A stretch of 64,000 nt of DNA, taken from NCBI RefSeq assembly GCF_937616625.2, contig NC_065576.1, positions 33,196,628 to 33,260,627 of the forward strand. Reading direction: 5' to 3'. The stretch comes from Mercurialis annua (Eukaryota > Streptophyta > Magnoliopsida > Malpighiales > Euphorbiaceae). Within the stretch, counting starts at the first letter, position 1; each line of letters starts with the position of its first letter. The position numbers and the translations under genes are program-made. The notes below the pieces were generated by a model. That model was not told the DNA's origin. It made no database searches and worked only from the letters and a program-made list of their open reading frames with translations. Of the stretch, positions 11,554-21,454 are shown piece after piece.

Positions 11554-11676
11554 ATGACTGCTGACGGAATCACTAAAGCCCAAGGACAAGTAGCCTGTGG
11601 ATCCAAACACAACATAAATCATCACCCCGCCTCTGACACTCTCGCTAGGGGAAAGTGGTTCGATTCTTACCGGTAA
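11554..11676 (+). pseudogene. Possible gag N-terminus of the Tat-like element
   Basis: This is a 40-residue frame (MTADGITKAQ... to stop) beginning 60 bases after the primer site, where gag would start. No gag domain is reached, and AT-rich sequence follows. The minus-strand ORF over the same bases (11512-11706) is taken as a shadow. It is called only by position. Confidence 0.25.
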
Positions 11677-11679
11677 CAC

Positions 11680-12184
11680 TTTAGCGAATGCTTTGGGGAG
11701 CACCATACAGGAGTCAATGATCCTTTCAAGTTCAACTCATTCAAGATCAAATCAACTATCCATAAAATTTATTATTCAAATTATTTATAAAATATTTTAT
11801 ATTTAAATATTTATAGAATTACATAATATTTTTATAGTATTTATAAAATACTAAAATCTTCAATTTTTATAAAATTTGAATTTTTTTTATTTGTTATGAT
11901 CATATCAAAAGTTTCGTTTTTGATAAATAGATCATATTTAAAGTTAAAAAAATGTTTTTAATTCCAAACATCAATAATAGAGGTTTTCTAAAAATAATTT
12001 CTATTGTTAAGTCATCAACTTCAAATATGACATTCTTTCTTTATATCACATCCATATAAAATTAAGATAAAAATCACATCAAAGACTCAGAAATTTTAAC
12101 AGACAAATAATAATAATAAAGTTTCTCCTAAAAATAATATTTTAATATAAAATCACTGGTCTCAAATCTGCTATTCTTGTAATA
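11680..12184. other. AT-rich intergenic stretch
   Basis: I see no gene, repeat boundary or known motif here. Confidence 0.5.
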
Positions 12185-12670
12185 CACTTCCTTCGTTCCA
12201 TTTAAAAAGTCTCATTATTATTTTTCACACATATTAAAAAGTCAAAAAACATATATTTTTTTCTTGTTTTGTCCTTAGAGAAATTTTTAGGTAGACCGAG
12301 TCTAACACGTCATCCGTAGACTAAGTCACTCATAATACAACACCTTATTAAAATGATGGCAATATCGTAATATCACCACTAAGATTTGAATGCATTTATT
12401 GTACAGTTATTACGATATTGCCATCATTTTAATGAGGTATCGTATTAGAAGTGGCTTAGTCTACGGATGACGTGTAGACTCGGTCTACCTAGGAATTTTT
12501 CCCTGTCCTTATTAATTGTGCTTTGGAATTGTACATGTCATTAATTGCCTTGAAAGTGTGTTTAATATTAAGATAAAACAAGTGATAAAGAAGGAAGTTT
12601 AAACTAAAACGGTATAATGAGGCTTTTTAAGTGGACTTAAAAAAATGACATTTAAATGGTACAGAGGAAG
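12185..12670. mobile_element. Stowaway/mariner-like MITE, with a nested MITE
   Basis: The ends are imperfect inverted repeats. The left begins CACTTCCTTCGTTCCATTTA. The right, inverted, begins CTTCCTCTGTACCATTTA. TA flanks both sides (12183-12184, 12671-12672), as for Tc1/mariner target duplications. Without the nested 226-bp element and its duplication it is about 250 bp, the usual size for Stowaway MITEs. Confidence 0.7.
12278..12503. mobile_element. Foldback MITE with 8-bp target duplication
   Basis: Two arms of roughly 90 bases are near-perfect inverted copies (TCTACACGTCATCCGTAGAC-type core), separated by a short centre near 12375-12405. The flanks carry TGTCCTTA on both sides (12270-12277, 12504-12511). 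An 8-bp duplication suggests the hAT superfamily, though the termini do not match the canonical hAT end seen at 15020. Confidence 0.85.
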
Positions 12671-13195
12671 TACCATATTTTCTAGAAATAGTTTTAGGTA
12701 CTATTTGGATTGAGAGATTTTGAAGGAATAAAATCTATGAATTTTGTATAATCCATGAATTTTTCCAAAAATCAAAAATCTTTGTTTGATATGAAAAAAT
12801 GACATGACAATATGTAGATTTCTAATTTTTTTTTATATTTCAAAATCTCTCATTTAAATTTCCACCTATGAAGTGGAAAAGCTAAAGTCCTTCATTTTTT
12901 TTTCTTTTATACCCTAATTTGGAAAAAAAAGTTCATATGTACATTTTTTTTTATTTTTCGTTTTCAACTGTACCCCAAAATATTAAATTGAACTTTTTCA
13001 TTTAAAAAAAAATTAGAATAGTCCTTCATTTTTTAACTTATATTCTGATTAGACTTTAATGTTATTAAGAGTATAAATTTTTTTATAAAATTAAATTTAT
13101 AATAATTATTTAATTTATATTAATTATTAATAATTTTTTAAATACAAAAACATAAAAATATATAATTTTTAATTAAAAAAAATTTCCGACACTCT
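12671..13195. other. AT-rich stretch with a possible small MITE
   Basis: GATTGAGAGATTTTGAA near 12708 and the inverse form TTCAAAATCTCTCAT near 12838-12852 may be the termini of a degraded MITE. No coding sequence is seen. Confidence 0.35.
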
Positions 13196-13199
13196 GCCT

Positions 13200-13435
13200 G
13201 AAAGACGAGCCTGTATGGAGGAGAAGAAGGAGCAGATCTGCTCCTCTTTCATGGGAAGGAGGAGTAGAACGCGCTCCTCCTCTGATCTGCTCCTCCTCCA
13301 TAGAGGAATAGGAGCAGATCTGGAGGAGGAGCGCGATCTGCTCCTTCTCCATGAAGGAGAAGGAGCAGATCTGGTAAGGAGGAGGAGCCTGTTCTTTCCT
13401 CCACAGAGGAAGAGCTCCTCCTCCCTCCTTTGAAA
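13200..13435. repeat. GGAGCAGATCTGCTCC palindromic purine/pyrimidine block
   Basis: Imperfect repeats of GGAGCAGATCT with inverted partners AGATCTGCTCC give alternating GA-rich and CT-rich stretches. It is much more GC-rich than its AT-rich flanks. Long ORFs on both strands are a by-product of the composition. Confidence 0.8.
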
Positions 13436-13439
13436 AAAA

Positions 13440-13944
13440 ATTAAAAAAAAAGTTTTTAATAGAAAAATTATCGGGTTTTGGTATCGGATTCGTAAATCAA
13501 AAAAGTACAATGGTGAGTCGGAAGTTTTTTAATAAAAAAAGTTAAAACACTTACTTTTTCAGAATTTATTTGAATAGTTTTAAAGTTAAAGGATTTGTTT
13601 GTATTTTTACAAATAAAAAAAAGTATAATAATTTTTTATTTAATTGTTTTTAATATTTACATCTTTTAATTATTAAATTGTCAAAAAATTAAATTTGGAG
13701 GTACACTTAAAACGAAAAATTAAATAAAAATTACATATAATTTCTTTTAGGTTAGGATATAAATAAAAAATATTATAAGGTGGAATTTTTTTTAAATAAT
13801 TAGACCGAAAATTAATCTAGCCGAATCTCGAATTAATCACCGAACTTCAACAATCTTTTTATGGTGCTTTTTCAGATTTTTTAACGCATTATTTTACAAA
13901 ATAAAAACTAAATTAAAATATAAAGTGCTAAATTTTAGCATTTT
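13440..13944. other. AT-rich intergenic stretch
   Basis: Nothing recognisable is present besides A/T runs. Confidence 0.5.
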
Positions 13945-14100
13945 AAATAGTAACTATATTTTTCTGAATTTTGTGAATATATCTCTGCCTCTAGTAAAAA
14001 AAATGTAGAAATCAATTTTAAAAAATAGTAACTATATTTTTCTGAATTTTGTGAATATATATCTGCCTCTAGTAAAAAAAAATGTAGAAATCAATCACAA
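13945..14100. repeat. 78-bp tandem duplication downstream of the BAG gene
   Basis: Two near-identical 78-bp units start AAATAGTAACTATATTTTTC at 13945 and 14023. They lie about 190 bases beyond the BAG stop codon on the minus strand, so they may fall in its 3' untranslated region or terminator. Confidence 0.85.
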
Positions 14101-14292
14101 ACCAAATAATAAAACATAAATCAAACACTATTAAAAAATGACCCAAAATAAAAAAGCAAACAGATAAAAAAATTTCAAAAAATATTTGATAAATTCACAT
14201 AAACACAATATATACACTAATCATATAGACACTTAACAGACATAAGCAAACAATATCTAAAACGTTCTACTATATATACAAACCCAATTTCA

Positions 14293-14793
14293 TCAACAGA
14301 TTTTCATCTTCGACAACTTTTGCATCTCATCATCACAGTTGCCCATTTTATTAGCATCAAAAACAACAGAATCAACAAATTCTTGTAACCTAATAGCTCT
14401 CTTAATCACCGCTCTTCTCAATTCCCTAACACCATAATCAACGCCGCGAACCGAGTCTAAACGCAGCAACAAACGCATAATCATCTCACTTACTTTCACT
14501 CTCTCTTTGCTATCGTTTCTCATCAGCTCAATAAATTTTTCCGTCACCAAATATTTCTCGAGTTCATTGATTTCATTTCTAATCTCGTTGATCTTCCTCA
14601 CACTTTTTCTCACCAAAAACCCTCTGAAAACCTTCTGTATCTTAACTGCAGCACAGTCTGACTTGTTGAGTAAAGGCGTCGGCCGTTTACCTTTGCGACG
14701 CGGCCGCGGGATGGCTCTGGTCTTGACCGGGAAGGGCCGCGGCTTGGTTTTGGTCTTGACCGGGAAGTGAGAGGATTGATCCATTATGGTCAC
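14293..14793 (-). CDS. BAG5: BAG-domain cochaperone with IQ motif, BAG5-type
   Basis: The predicted protein is 166 aa in a single exon. Residues 48-68 form a calmodulin-binding IQ motif (AAVKIQKVFRGFLVRKS). A helical BAG domain follows from about 66 to 142, with the family signature LLLRLDSVRGVDYGVRELRR. BAG domains bind the ATPase domain of Hsp70/Hsc70 and act as nucleotide-exchange cochaperones; in Arabidopsis BAG5 this is coupled to calmodulin. The N-terminal 45 residues are basic and proline-rich, with a repeated FPVKT (10-14 and 21-25), and could act as an organelle-targeting segment. Start is M1 or M4 (MDQSSH); M4 is equally plausible. It is shorter than I expect for Arabidopsis BAG5. 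The upstream region is cut by a hAT insertion 230 bases away. No frame damage is seen. Confidence 0.85.
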   Translation of the reverse strand: MTIMDQSSHFPVKTKTKPRPFPVKTRAIPRPRRKGKRPTPLLNKSDCAAVKIQKVFRGFLVRKSVRKINEIRNEINELEKYLVTEKFIELMRNDSKERVKVSEMIMRLLLRLDSVRGVDYGVRELRRAVIKRAIRLQEFVDSVVFDANKMGNCDDEMQKLSKMKIC

Positions 14794-15019
14794 TGTTTGT
14801 TTGTATGGTTGAATTATTTTGGTTTTTGATTAAGTAATGAATTGATGTGAGGTGGTGGTGTTTAAATGAGAAACGAAGCGGTGTGTAGGTTCGGGAGGTT
14901 TCAGGAAGTTTGTGATGTTTTTGACGGTTCATTGTTGTTTCTGGATTACATTAGAATCTTCTTTCTATTTGTTAATTCATGGACTCTCGTAGCTCTCCAA
15001 TTTTAGTATGGGCCATGCT

Positions 15020-16199
15020 TAGAGGTGGCAATTTAGAGAAAATTACAACATATAACTCAATTTTTGAAATTTTTATGTTAGTGACTCAAAAATTATTTTC
15101 TTGCAAAAATTTCTCATTTTTTAAAAATTATTTTCATGTCTACCTTTTTCAAATTTTATTCCTTTTCTACCCTCTCCCTAATGTACTGTTAGAGTTTAGA
15201 AAGCAAAAATTAGGTGTAGTGGCTGGTGGTTCTGATCGGCGATGGTTGAACCGTCGGTGGTGAAACAGAATCAACGGTGGTCCTTCAAACGTGCATCCCC
15301 TGCACTCAATGTATCATCTCTTCCAATTTTTTCTCTTCTTGGTCTATTTCTATCGTTGCCGCTACTTCCGTCGGCAATGCGGCAGGTCCTCCGTCAAAGG
15401 CTAGTGCTTTTTTATTCCTCTTATGGTTCCGCACAAAGCATATAAAAGAAATGGTAGTTTTTCTATAGATCGGAAACTTGTCAAAAACACGACCTTTCTA
15501 GAAGAAAAGTGTGAAACTGCAGATTTAAAGATCTTTCTATGTTTATCGAATTCAATCTCAGCAAACTTGTCAAAATCAATTTAGGTTGAATTTATCTATT
15601 ATATTAAGAAAAGAAAAACAGAGAGTGAATTTTATAATTTTTCACGGTTTTAGCATTACCCAAATTCTTCCAGAACTGGATTGGACTGGAAATTGAACCA
15701 TATGCAGCAGAATTGGGAAGAATTAAAAGTGTATTTAGAAACAAGAAAAGTTTAGTAGAGAAGATAATTTTTTTTTCGGAATTTTTTTTTTTACAGAAAA
15801 TATTTTTTTCGGAAAATATATTTTTCAGAAAATACGTTTTTGTCGGAATATTTTTTCTTTCAGAAAATACTTTTTTTGTAGGAAAATATTTTTTCCAGAT
15901 TTTTTTTCGAAAAGTATTTTTTTCGGAACATATTCTATCTAAAAGTTTCTCTCTAAAATTTATTACTTCTCATAAGATGTACAATTAAAATGTAATATAA
16001 TTTAAATTTTAAAAAGTCAATTTTTAACATTATACATATAAAGTGGGTTAATGGGTGGGTTAGGGTCATATAGGGTTAGAAGGGTATGAGAACCTATATA
16101 AAATTAAGACGGGTCATAAATGGGTAGATTACCCATTTATAACCCTACCCATTTAAACCCAACCCATACCCATCCAAACCCATCCATTTGCCACCTCTA
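15020..16199. mobile_element. Non-autonomous hAT transposon with 8-bp target duplication
   Basis: The left terminus is TAGAGGTGGCA and the right terminus TGCCACCTCTA, the usual hAT ends in plants. Both are flanked by GCCATGCT (15012-15019 and 16200-16207). The 1180-bp element has no transposase. Its right 160 bases contain the ATGGGT/ACCCAT subterminal repeats typical of such ends. ORFs inside (15242-15468) are short and unrecognised. It sits about 230 bases upstream of the BAG gene. Confidence 0.9.
15760..15945. repeat. TTTTTTCGGAAAATA tandem repeat inside the hAT element
   Basis: About eight imperfect units with the core TTTTTCNGAAAATA and a period of roughly 20 bases. It causes the low-complexity ORF at 15713-15988. 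Confidence 0.75.
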
Positions 16200-16492
16200 G
16201 CCATGCTGTGATCCATAAGGTGATGGTTTCTTTCAATTTTAATTTTGAGCTAATTACACATATCACGGTTAAAAAGTAAAAATTCTCACAAGTATAAATT
16301 TTAATGTGTCGCTATAAAATACATTTTTTTCCTTTCACGTTTTTACTTAATATTTTTACAATTCAATCTATTAAAATGTACAGCTAGTAGGAAAGAAGCG
16401 GTGATGGGTGCTTGAGTTTACTGTCAATTTCATATCGAATGCTTTTGAAGATGTGCTACTGTTCAGAAAAATGATATTTGCTTTTGTTTCAG

Positions 16493-16579
16493 CTGTGCAA
16501 GGCCAGAAAATATGCTAAGCGTTCTTGTGTCGGAGTCTCTATTTACTTGCCGCCGTTTTTTGAGTATCAAGATCAAGAG
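16493..16579 (+). other. Exon-like segment of unknown gene
   Basis: An 87-base open segment is framed by a good 3' splice site (TTTTGTTTCAG) and a 5' splice site (GAG/GTAATTTC). Base composition is richer in GC than the flanks. In one frame it encodes 29 residues starting LCKARKYAKRSC; a second frame is also open. I recognise no family. A further exon-like segment follows at 21281 after the Mutator-like insertion. Confidence 0.3.
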
Positions 16580-17726
16580 GTAATTTCATTTCTCTTTTGT
16601 TTTTGTTGGAGAGTTCTGCTTTTGATGCTTTATCAATTTGGAATTTAGAGTTTATGAAGAATTGTAATTTATTATGTTGAGGTTGGTGCAAATCTTTTAT
16701 AATTTTGTTCAATCAGACACAAATAACCCAGTAATTTTACAGTGTTTTATTTTTATTTTCTCACATTCCCCCGTTGTAAGCACTCTTCACACTCTTTCTC
16801 TCTAAATTTTCTATGAATTTAGTATTAAAATTCACATTTTTTTATGGGAATCTATGTGGTAAACTAATAATAAACTATTAGTAAACTGTTGCTTGATATG
16901 TGTGCAATTCATTTCGATAGTGTTAACTTTGTATGATGTGCAAGTTGAGTGGAATGCCAATTTGATATATAATCGGCATCTGAAATTCTAATTTTTATGG
17001 GCTTTTTATATAAAATACGAAAAATGAGCTCCTTATTACCTTTATACAGTCCAAATGAAATGTTTACTTTTCATACGATCATTAATTAGAAATCTAACCT
17101 AATTCTTTGAATTTCTTATTTTTCTACCATTTTCTCTTTATCCTCAAGAATTTGGCAGTTTCTTCTCCATTCTTCACCATTCCAACGTCTCTTATCCATG
17201 ATCTTCTTCCTTCGCCTTCATTATTGCACTACGTTCTTGCTGTTCTTCTCCATTACTGCATTTTTTTCGTTCTCTCATCGTGTTATACCAGTAATTTTTA
17301 TGTATTTTTCTTAAATTTTTTGTTCTCTATTTATAATTGGTACATGAATTTGTTTTGAATCAACTGAAATTTAATTTTGCTTATGATTTAGATTAATCGT
17401 AGTTGTTTTTGATTTGATTTAGGTCTGTATATGTTCTAGGTTTTTAATTTTAGTTTGAAATCAGTTATTAAATTGATTTTGAATATGATTTATGCTTTTA
17501 TTTTTAAATTGATGTAATTTTATAAACTGATTTAGGTTTTGTTTTTTATTTGTTAATGTTGATTTCAATTTTTTGTAATCTAATTTAGGTTTTGTTTTTG
17601 ATTTGTTAATGTTTATTTCAATTTGTTGCTTTTATTAAAATTATAATTTTTTGTTTTGTAATTTTTTTTGTAGTTATTTGTGTGTTTGGTTTGTAATTTT
17701 TCAGGTTCTGTTAATTGTTAGTTGAA

Positions 17727-17879
17727 ATGGGAAAAAAGTATGTTAGCCACAGACCGAAAAAAAGCCCTTCATCGGTGGATACTCATTTTGAAATGTTGAA
17801 CTGTAACCCTGTTGGCGAAGAAATCCTCTCTCGGCATGCCGATGATGTTTTTGTTGTTGAAACGACTCAAGTAGTGTAG
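17727..17879 (+). pseudogene. Unrecognised gene start inside the MULE
   Basis: An ATG follows an intron-like end (TTTTTCAG, 17697-17704) and a 22-base leader. It opens a 50-residue frame (MGKKYVSHRP... ending TTQVV) closed by TAG. The same frame then stays open for about 45 more residues (SSQKIEYSDNSEADAS...), so the stop looks like a nonsense mutation in an acidic, serine-rich protein. A MITE follows at about 18025. It could be a captured host fragment or a transposase N-terminus; I recognise no family. Confidence 0.35.
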
Positions 17880-18024
17880 TCGTCTCAAAAAATAGAATAT
17901 TCTGACAATAGTGAAGCTGATGCTTCACAACAAATTTTCAGTGTTAAAGAAGAGGAGACCGTTGTGCAGCCTAACATATCAAAAAACGCTAAGAAAGCAT
18001 CTCACTTGGATATTAAACTCTATA

Positions 18025-18385
18025 GATCTCTAAACTTTTTTCAAATTACAGAAAGGTCATTAAATCGATTTTTTTTATAAAATGATCACTAAACTATACC
18101 TTTTATTACAAAAATATTTGCTGCGAAAAAAACACTAAACTTTTTGTGAATTACAAAAAAGTCATTGGATTATATCTATTACTACAAAAGGTCATTGAAC
18201 TATGTTCTTTTTTGTAATTTCGGCTTGCCACGTAAACAAAAATATTGCGTTTTTGCGTGAAAACGGTACTTTTTGTATGGGTGCACCCTTTTGTAATAAA
18301 AAGTATCTTACAGTGACCATTTTGTAAGAAATATTTGTTTAATGACCTTTCTGTAATTTGAAAAAAGTTTGATAACTTACATAAT
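18025..18385. mobile_element. MITE with AAATTACAGAAAGGTCATTAA inverted ends
   Basis: About 35 bases at 18033-18067 (core CAAATTACAGAAAGGTCATT) recur inverted at 18338-18373. Exact termini and target duplication are unclear. It is nested in the MULE. Confidence 0.65.
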
Positions 18386-19079
18386 TTTATATCCCATCGG
18401 ACTTGGTTTGAAGATCACCTAGATGAATGTATTGTTTATTTACTTTTATTTTGTATAGTTAATTTTGTTTAACTTGTAGTGATTGCTTTCTGTTCTGTTG
18501 CTATATGTATTTTGTATCTTATTTTATTACATTTTTTAGATGATTTATTAATATTTTTCTTTTAACTTGTTGATATGATGTTGATTTTAACAATCACACA
18601 AGACTAGGTCAATTTCTGATTCTATAAAGAGAAACCTCTCACGAAAATTTATGAATTTTTTTCATTTAATTTTAGTTTATAATTTCTCTTTGTTGTTAGT
18701 TATTTAATTGATTTAGTTGAATATTTGCTATTTTGTGAAATGGAATTATATCATAATTGGGTTTGTCAAAACTTGGTTAAGTATGAGAGGTGGAAGACGG
18801 AAAACAATTATAAAAGTGATGTTGAAGGAACTGTGCAGCTGTGAAAGGAAGAAAAATATTTTGAAATAGATTTTTTTTAATTTACGAACTATTATGTTGG
18901 TTGTATGAATAGTATTTTTTTGTTTTTATACGTAAGGATGATTTTAATTTTTTATTTGAATTATTATTGTTATTTTTCATATTGTTTTGAGTACTTACTC
19001 TGATAATTTCTTTATCTAGTTCATTTATTTTTATTTTTTTTGTACTTTTATTGTTTTTTAGTAGAATTACTATTATCAT

Positions 19080-19930
19080 ATTAACAAGTTATCAACATAA
19101 TATCAACATGATATCAACAATTAATGCTAATTTAGTTAAGATGTTTGTAAAATGAGAACATTGATTGATTTAAGTAAAAAACAATCAATATATTATCAAA
19201 AGCATGTCAACAGCTTATCAACATCGCAATTTAAGACTAATTTTATTTTTCTTTCAATGATTGAAAAATCAACATGTTATCAATAGTATATAAACAACAT
19301 GTCAACATAAAATTGAAAATGAAAAAGATTTGAAATATTTATCAACATAATGTCAACAATAAATCAATAACGAATCAACATAAATAATAAAATAAAACAT
19401 ATATTTCTAAAAAAAAGTGACAATCAGTAAAATATCAACAAAAAATCAACAACATAATGTCAATAATAAATCAATAACGAATCAACATAAATAATAAAAT
19501 AAAACATATATTTTTGGAAAACAGTGACAACCAATGAAATATTAACAAGAAATCAACAACATGTCAACATGATAATGCTAACATATAATTATCTAGTCTT
19601 AGTTTACAGTTTATCAACATAATGTCAACAATAAATTAAAACGAATCAATATAAAGAATAAAATATAATATAATTTTTTGAAAAACTGTGACAATCAATA
19701 AAATATCAACCAGAGATCAAAAACATATCAACATGATAATGCTAACATATCACTATCTAGTCTCAGTTAAATTTTATTTTATTTAGTTTATTTCACGGAC
19801 AAAGTTATCTAATTTGCCAATGTTTTTTTTTAAAATAAAATCTTTCAATGTTAAAATTAAGGAAATACTAACTGATTATCAACACAAAATCAACATAAAA
19901 TCAACAACACTGTAACATTATAATAGTTCA
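19080..19930. repeat. ATCAACA / GTTGATA dispersed and tandem repeat array
   Basis: Dozens of ATCAACA, GTCAACA and TATCAACAT words occur with variable spacing. A higher-order unit of about 120-155 bases (TAATGTCAACAATAAATCAA...) occurs three times near 19345, 19460 and 19617. It lies in the right half of the MULE. Confidence 0.75.
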
Positions 19931-20509
19931 GCAATCAACCATCATCAACAAATCGAGCTGCAGAATAAAAAAACACAGAAATACAAACAAACACAAATAA
20001 AAATGCAGAAATAACAAAAAATTATTGCATATAACCATACATTTATTTTACATAACATGAAATTAGTATTATATTCTTTAAATATAATATTTATACATGT
20101 TTAATGGTGAAAAAACAGTAAAAAAATTGTAGATATAAAAATAAAAAAGGAGAAGAAGAAGAATAACAATGAATAAACTATAGATCTGAAATCAACTAGA
20201 TGACGATGAGGAGCAGATGAGATGATAGCGTTGGCGAAGATGACCACAGAGACGATGATAAGAACGATGAGCCGTTGATCGTGAAATTGGCGCTGGTGAA
20301 TGAGAAAAGAGAACGGGAGCTGAGAGAAAGAGGAGAGAGAAAATAATGAAATTGTGATTTTTTTATCTTATTAGGGTAGCTTATATAGAAATCGTATAAA
20401 AGCAATTATTTATAGCGTGTACAGTAGTTTTGATATGTCAAAATAGACACTGTATAAAAATAATATATTAGGGAAAATAAGTTGTTTGTGTAAAAAGCCC
20501 AATTTTTAT

Positions 20510-21280
20510 TGATATGATTAATAATTTTGTTGTGGTTTTAATAATTTTATTTGTATAGTAATGTGCTTAAAGAGAAAAGCAACCAAGAGATTTGTTAAAA
20601 TAAGAACAAGCCGCACACTTAATTACCTTTGCTATCTTTGTTTTCATTATATCAGATTTGGTGTTTGTAAATTATGATTGGAGTTACTCAATACTTTGGA
20701 AAAGTTCAATTAGTTTTCATGTTTATTGAGCTCTAATATTTTTTTAAATATTTATTCCTTTCACACTTCTGCCTAATTTTTGCATTTTAACATAAACATT
20801 ATAACACTTTTATTTTTGGTTTTGGTGATCTGTTCGGTGGATTTGGGGTCTTGATCGTGGATTCGAGGATCAAAAGATTTTGTTTACCAGTTTAATAGGT
20901 AGAAACTCATTCAATGATCCTTTTTTTTGCTTTGAGTGATAAAGTGAGTTTCTTGTGATTAGTTTCTCTACTTGATATGATGCAATTGTGTATTTCATGG
21001 TGCTCCTACATCTTTGAGTTAATTCATAACCAAGAGTTCAACTGTGCATGTTTAGTGTCTTGTGAATTCACTATTCTTTCGTTTGTCTTGCATAATAGAA
21101 TTTGTCTTCATGTTTTTAGTCATTTGTCTTCATCTTTTTAGTCATTTCCTTGTATTGATAATTAGATATTTGATGTAATCTTTTGCTAAGTTTTCCATTG
21201 TTTTTCATGCATTATGATCTCAAATATTTAGTAGAAATGGTGTTTCAGCTGCATTTTTATAAAAAATGATCTAATTGCAG
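20510..21280. other. Intron-like, T-rich stretch
   Basis: No ORF is recognisable. Strand-biased T-richness and the terminal CTAATTGCAG at 21271-21280 are consistent with an intron read on the plus strand. Confidence 0.3.
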
Positions 21281-21411
21281 GTTAGGTTATGTTAAGTATA
21301 CGGGGAGGCACTAAGCTCTGCAGGGCATTATCAAGAGCAGTTCGAATTGTAGAAGTTGCAATTAGTAGAGAAGCATCTAAACACATGATCAGATGCCCGA
21401 AATGTCAATGA
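21281..21411 (+). other. Exon-like segment with 40-residue ORF
   Basis: It follows a branch-site and acceptor-like CTAATTGCAG. An ATG at 21289 opens 40 codons (MLSIRGGTKLCRALSRAVRI...) ending in CPKCQ and TGA at 21409. In that frame TAG precedes the ATG, so it cannot simply be joined to 16493-16579 as one coding frame. The helix-like RALSRAVRIVEVAI loosely recalls an Alba-type helix, but this is too short to call. Confidence 0.25.
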
Positions 21412-21454
21412 CATACTTACATTTTATATGGAACTGTGGAAATTGGCTCATGAG

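Larger units (their letters stand above)
16999..20500. mobile_element. Mutator-like element (MULE) with 9-bp target duplication
   Basis: The termini GGGCTTTTTATA and (inverted) GGGCTTTTTACA begin inverted repeats that stay alignable for about 70 bases, including the shared TTTATACAGT. The flanks carry AATTTTTAT on both sides (16990-16998, 20501-20509), the size expected for Mutator transposition. No transposase is recognisable. The 3.5 kb interior holds a short gene-like start (17727), a nested MITE and a GTTGATA-rich array, so it is non-autonomous. Confidence 0.8.

Noticed and set aside
14507..14932. ORFs opposite and in another frame of the BAG gene (14507-14770 plus, 14932-14687 minus)
   Set aside because: They overlap the well-supported BAG frame and show no family similarity.
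20196..20405. Serine-rich minus-strand ORF at the MULE end
   Set aside because: Low-complexity, lies next to the inverted terminus, with no supporting motif.
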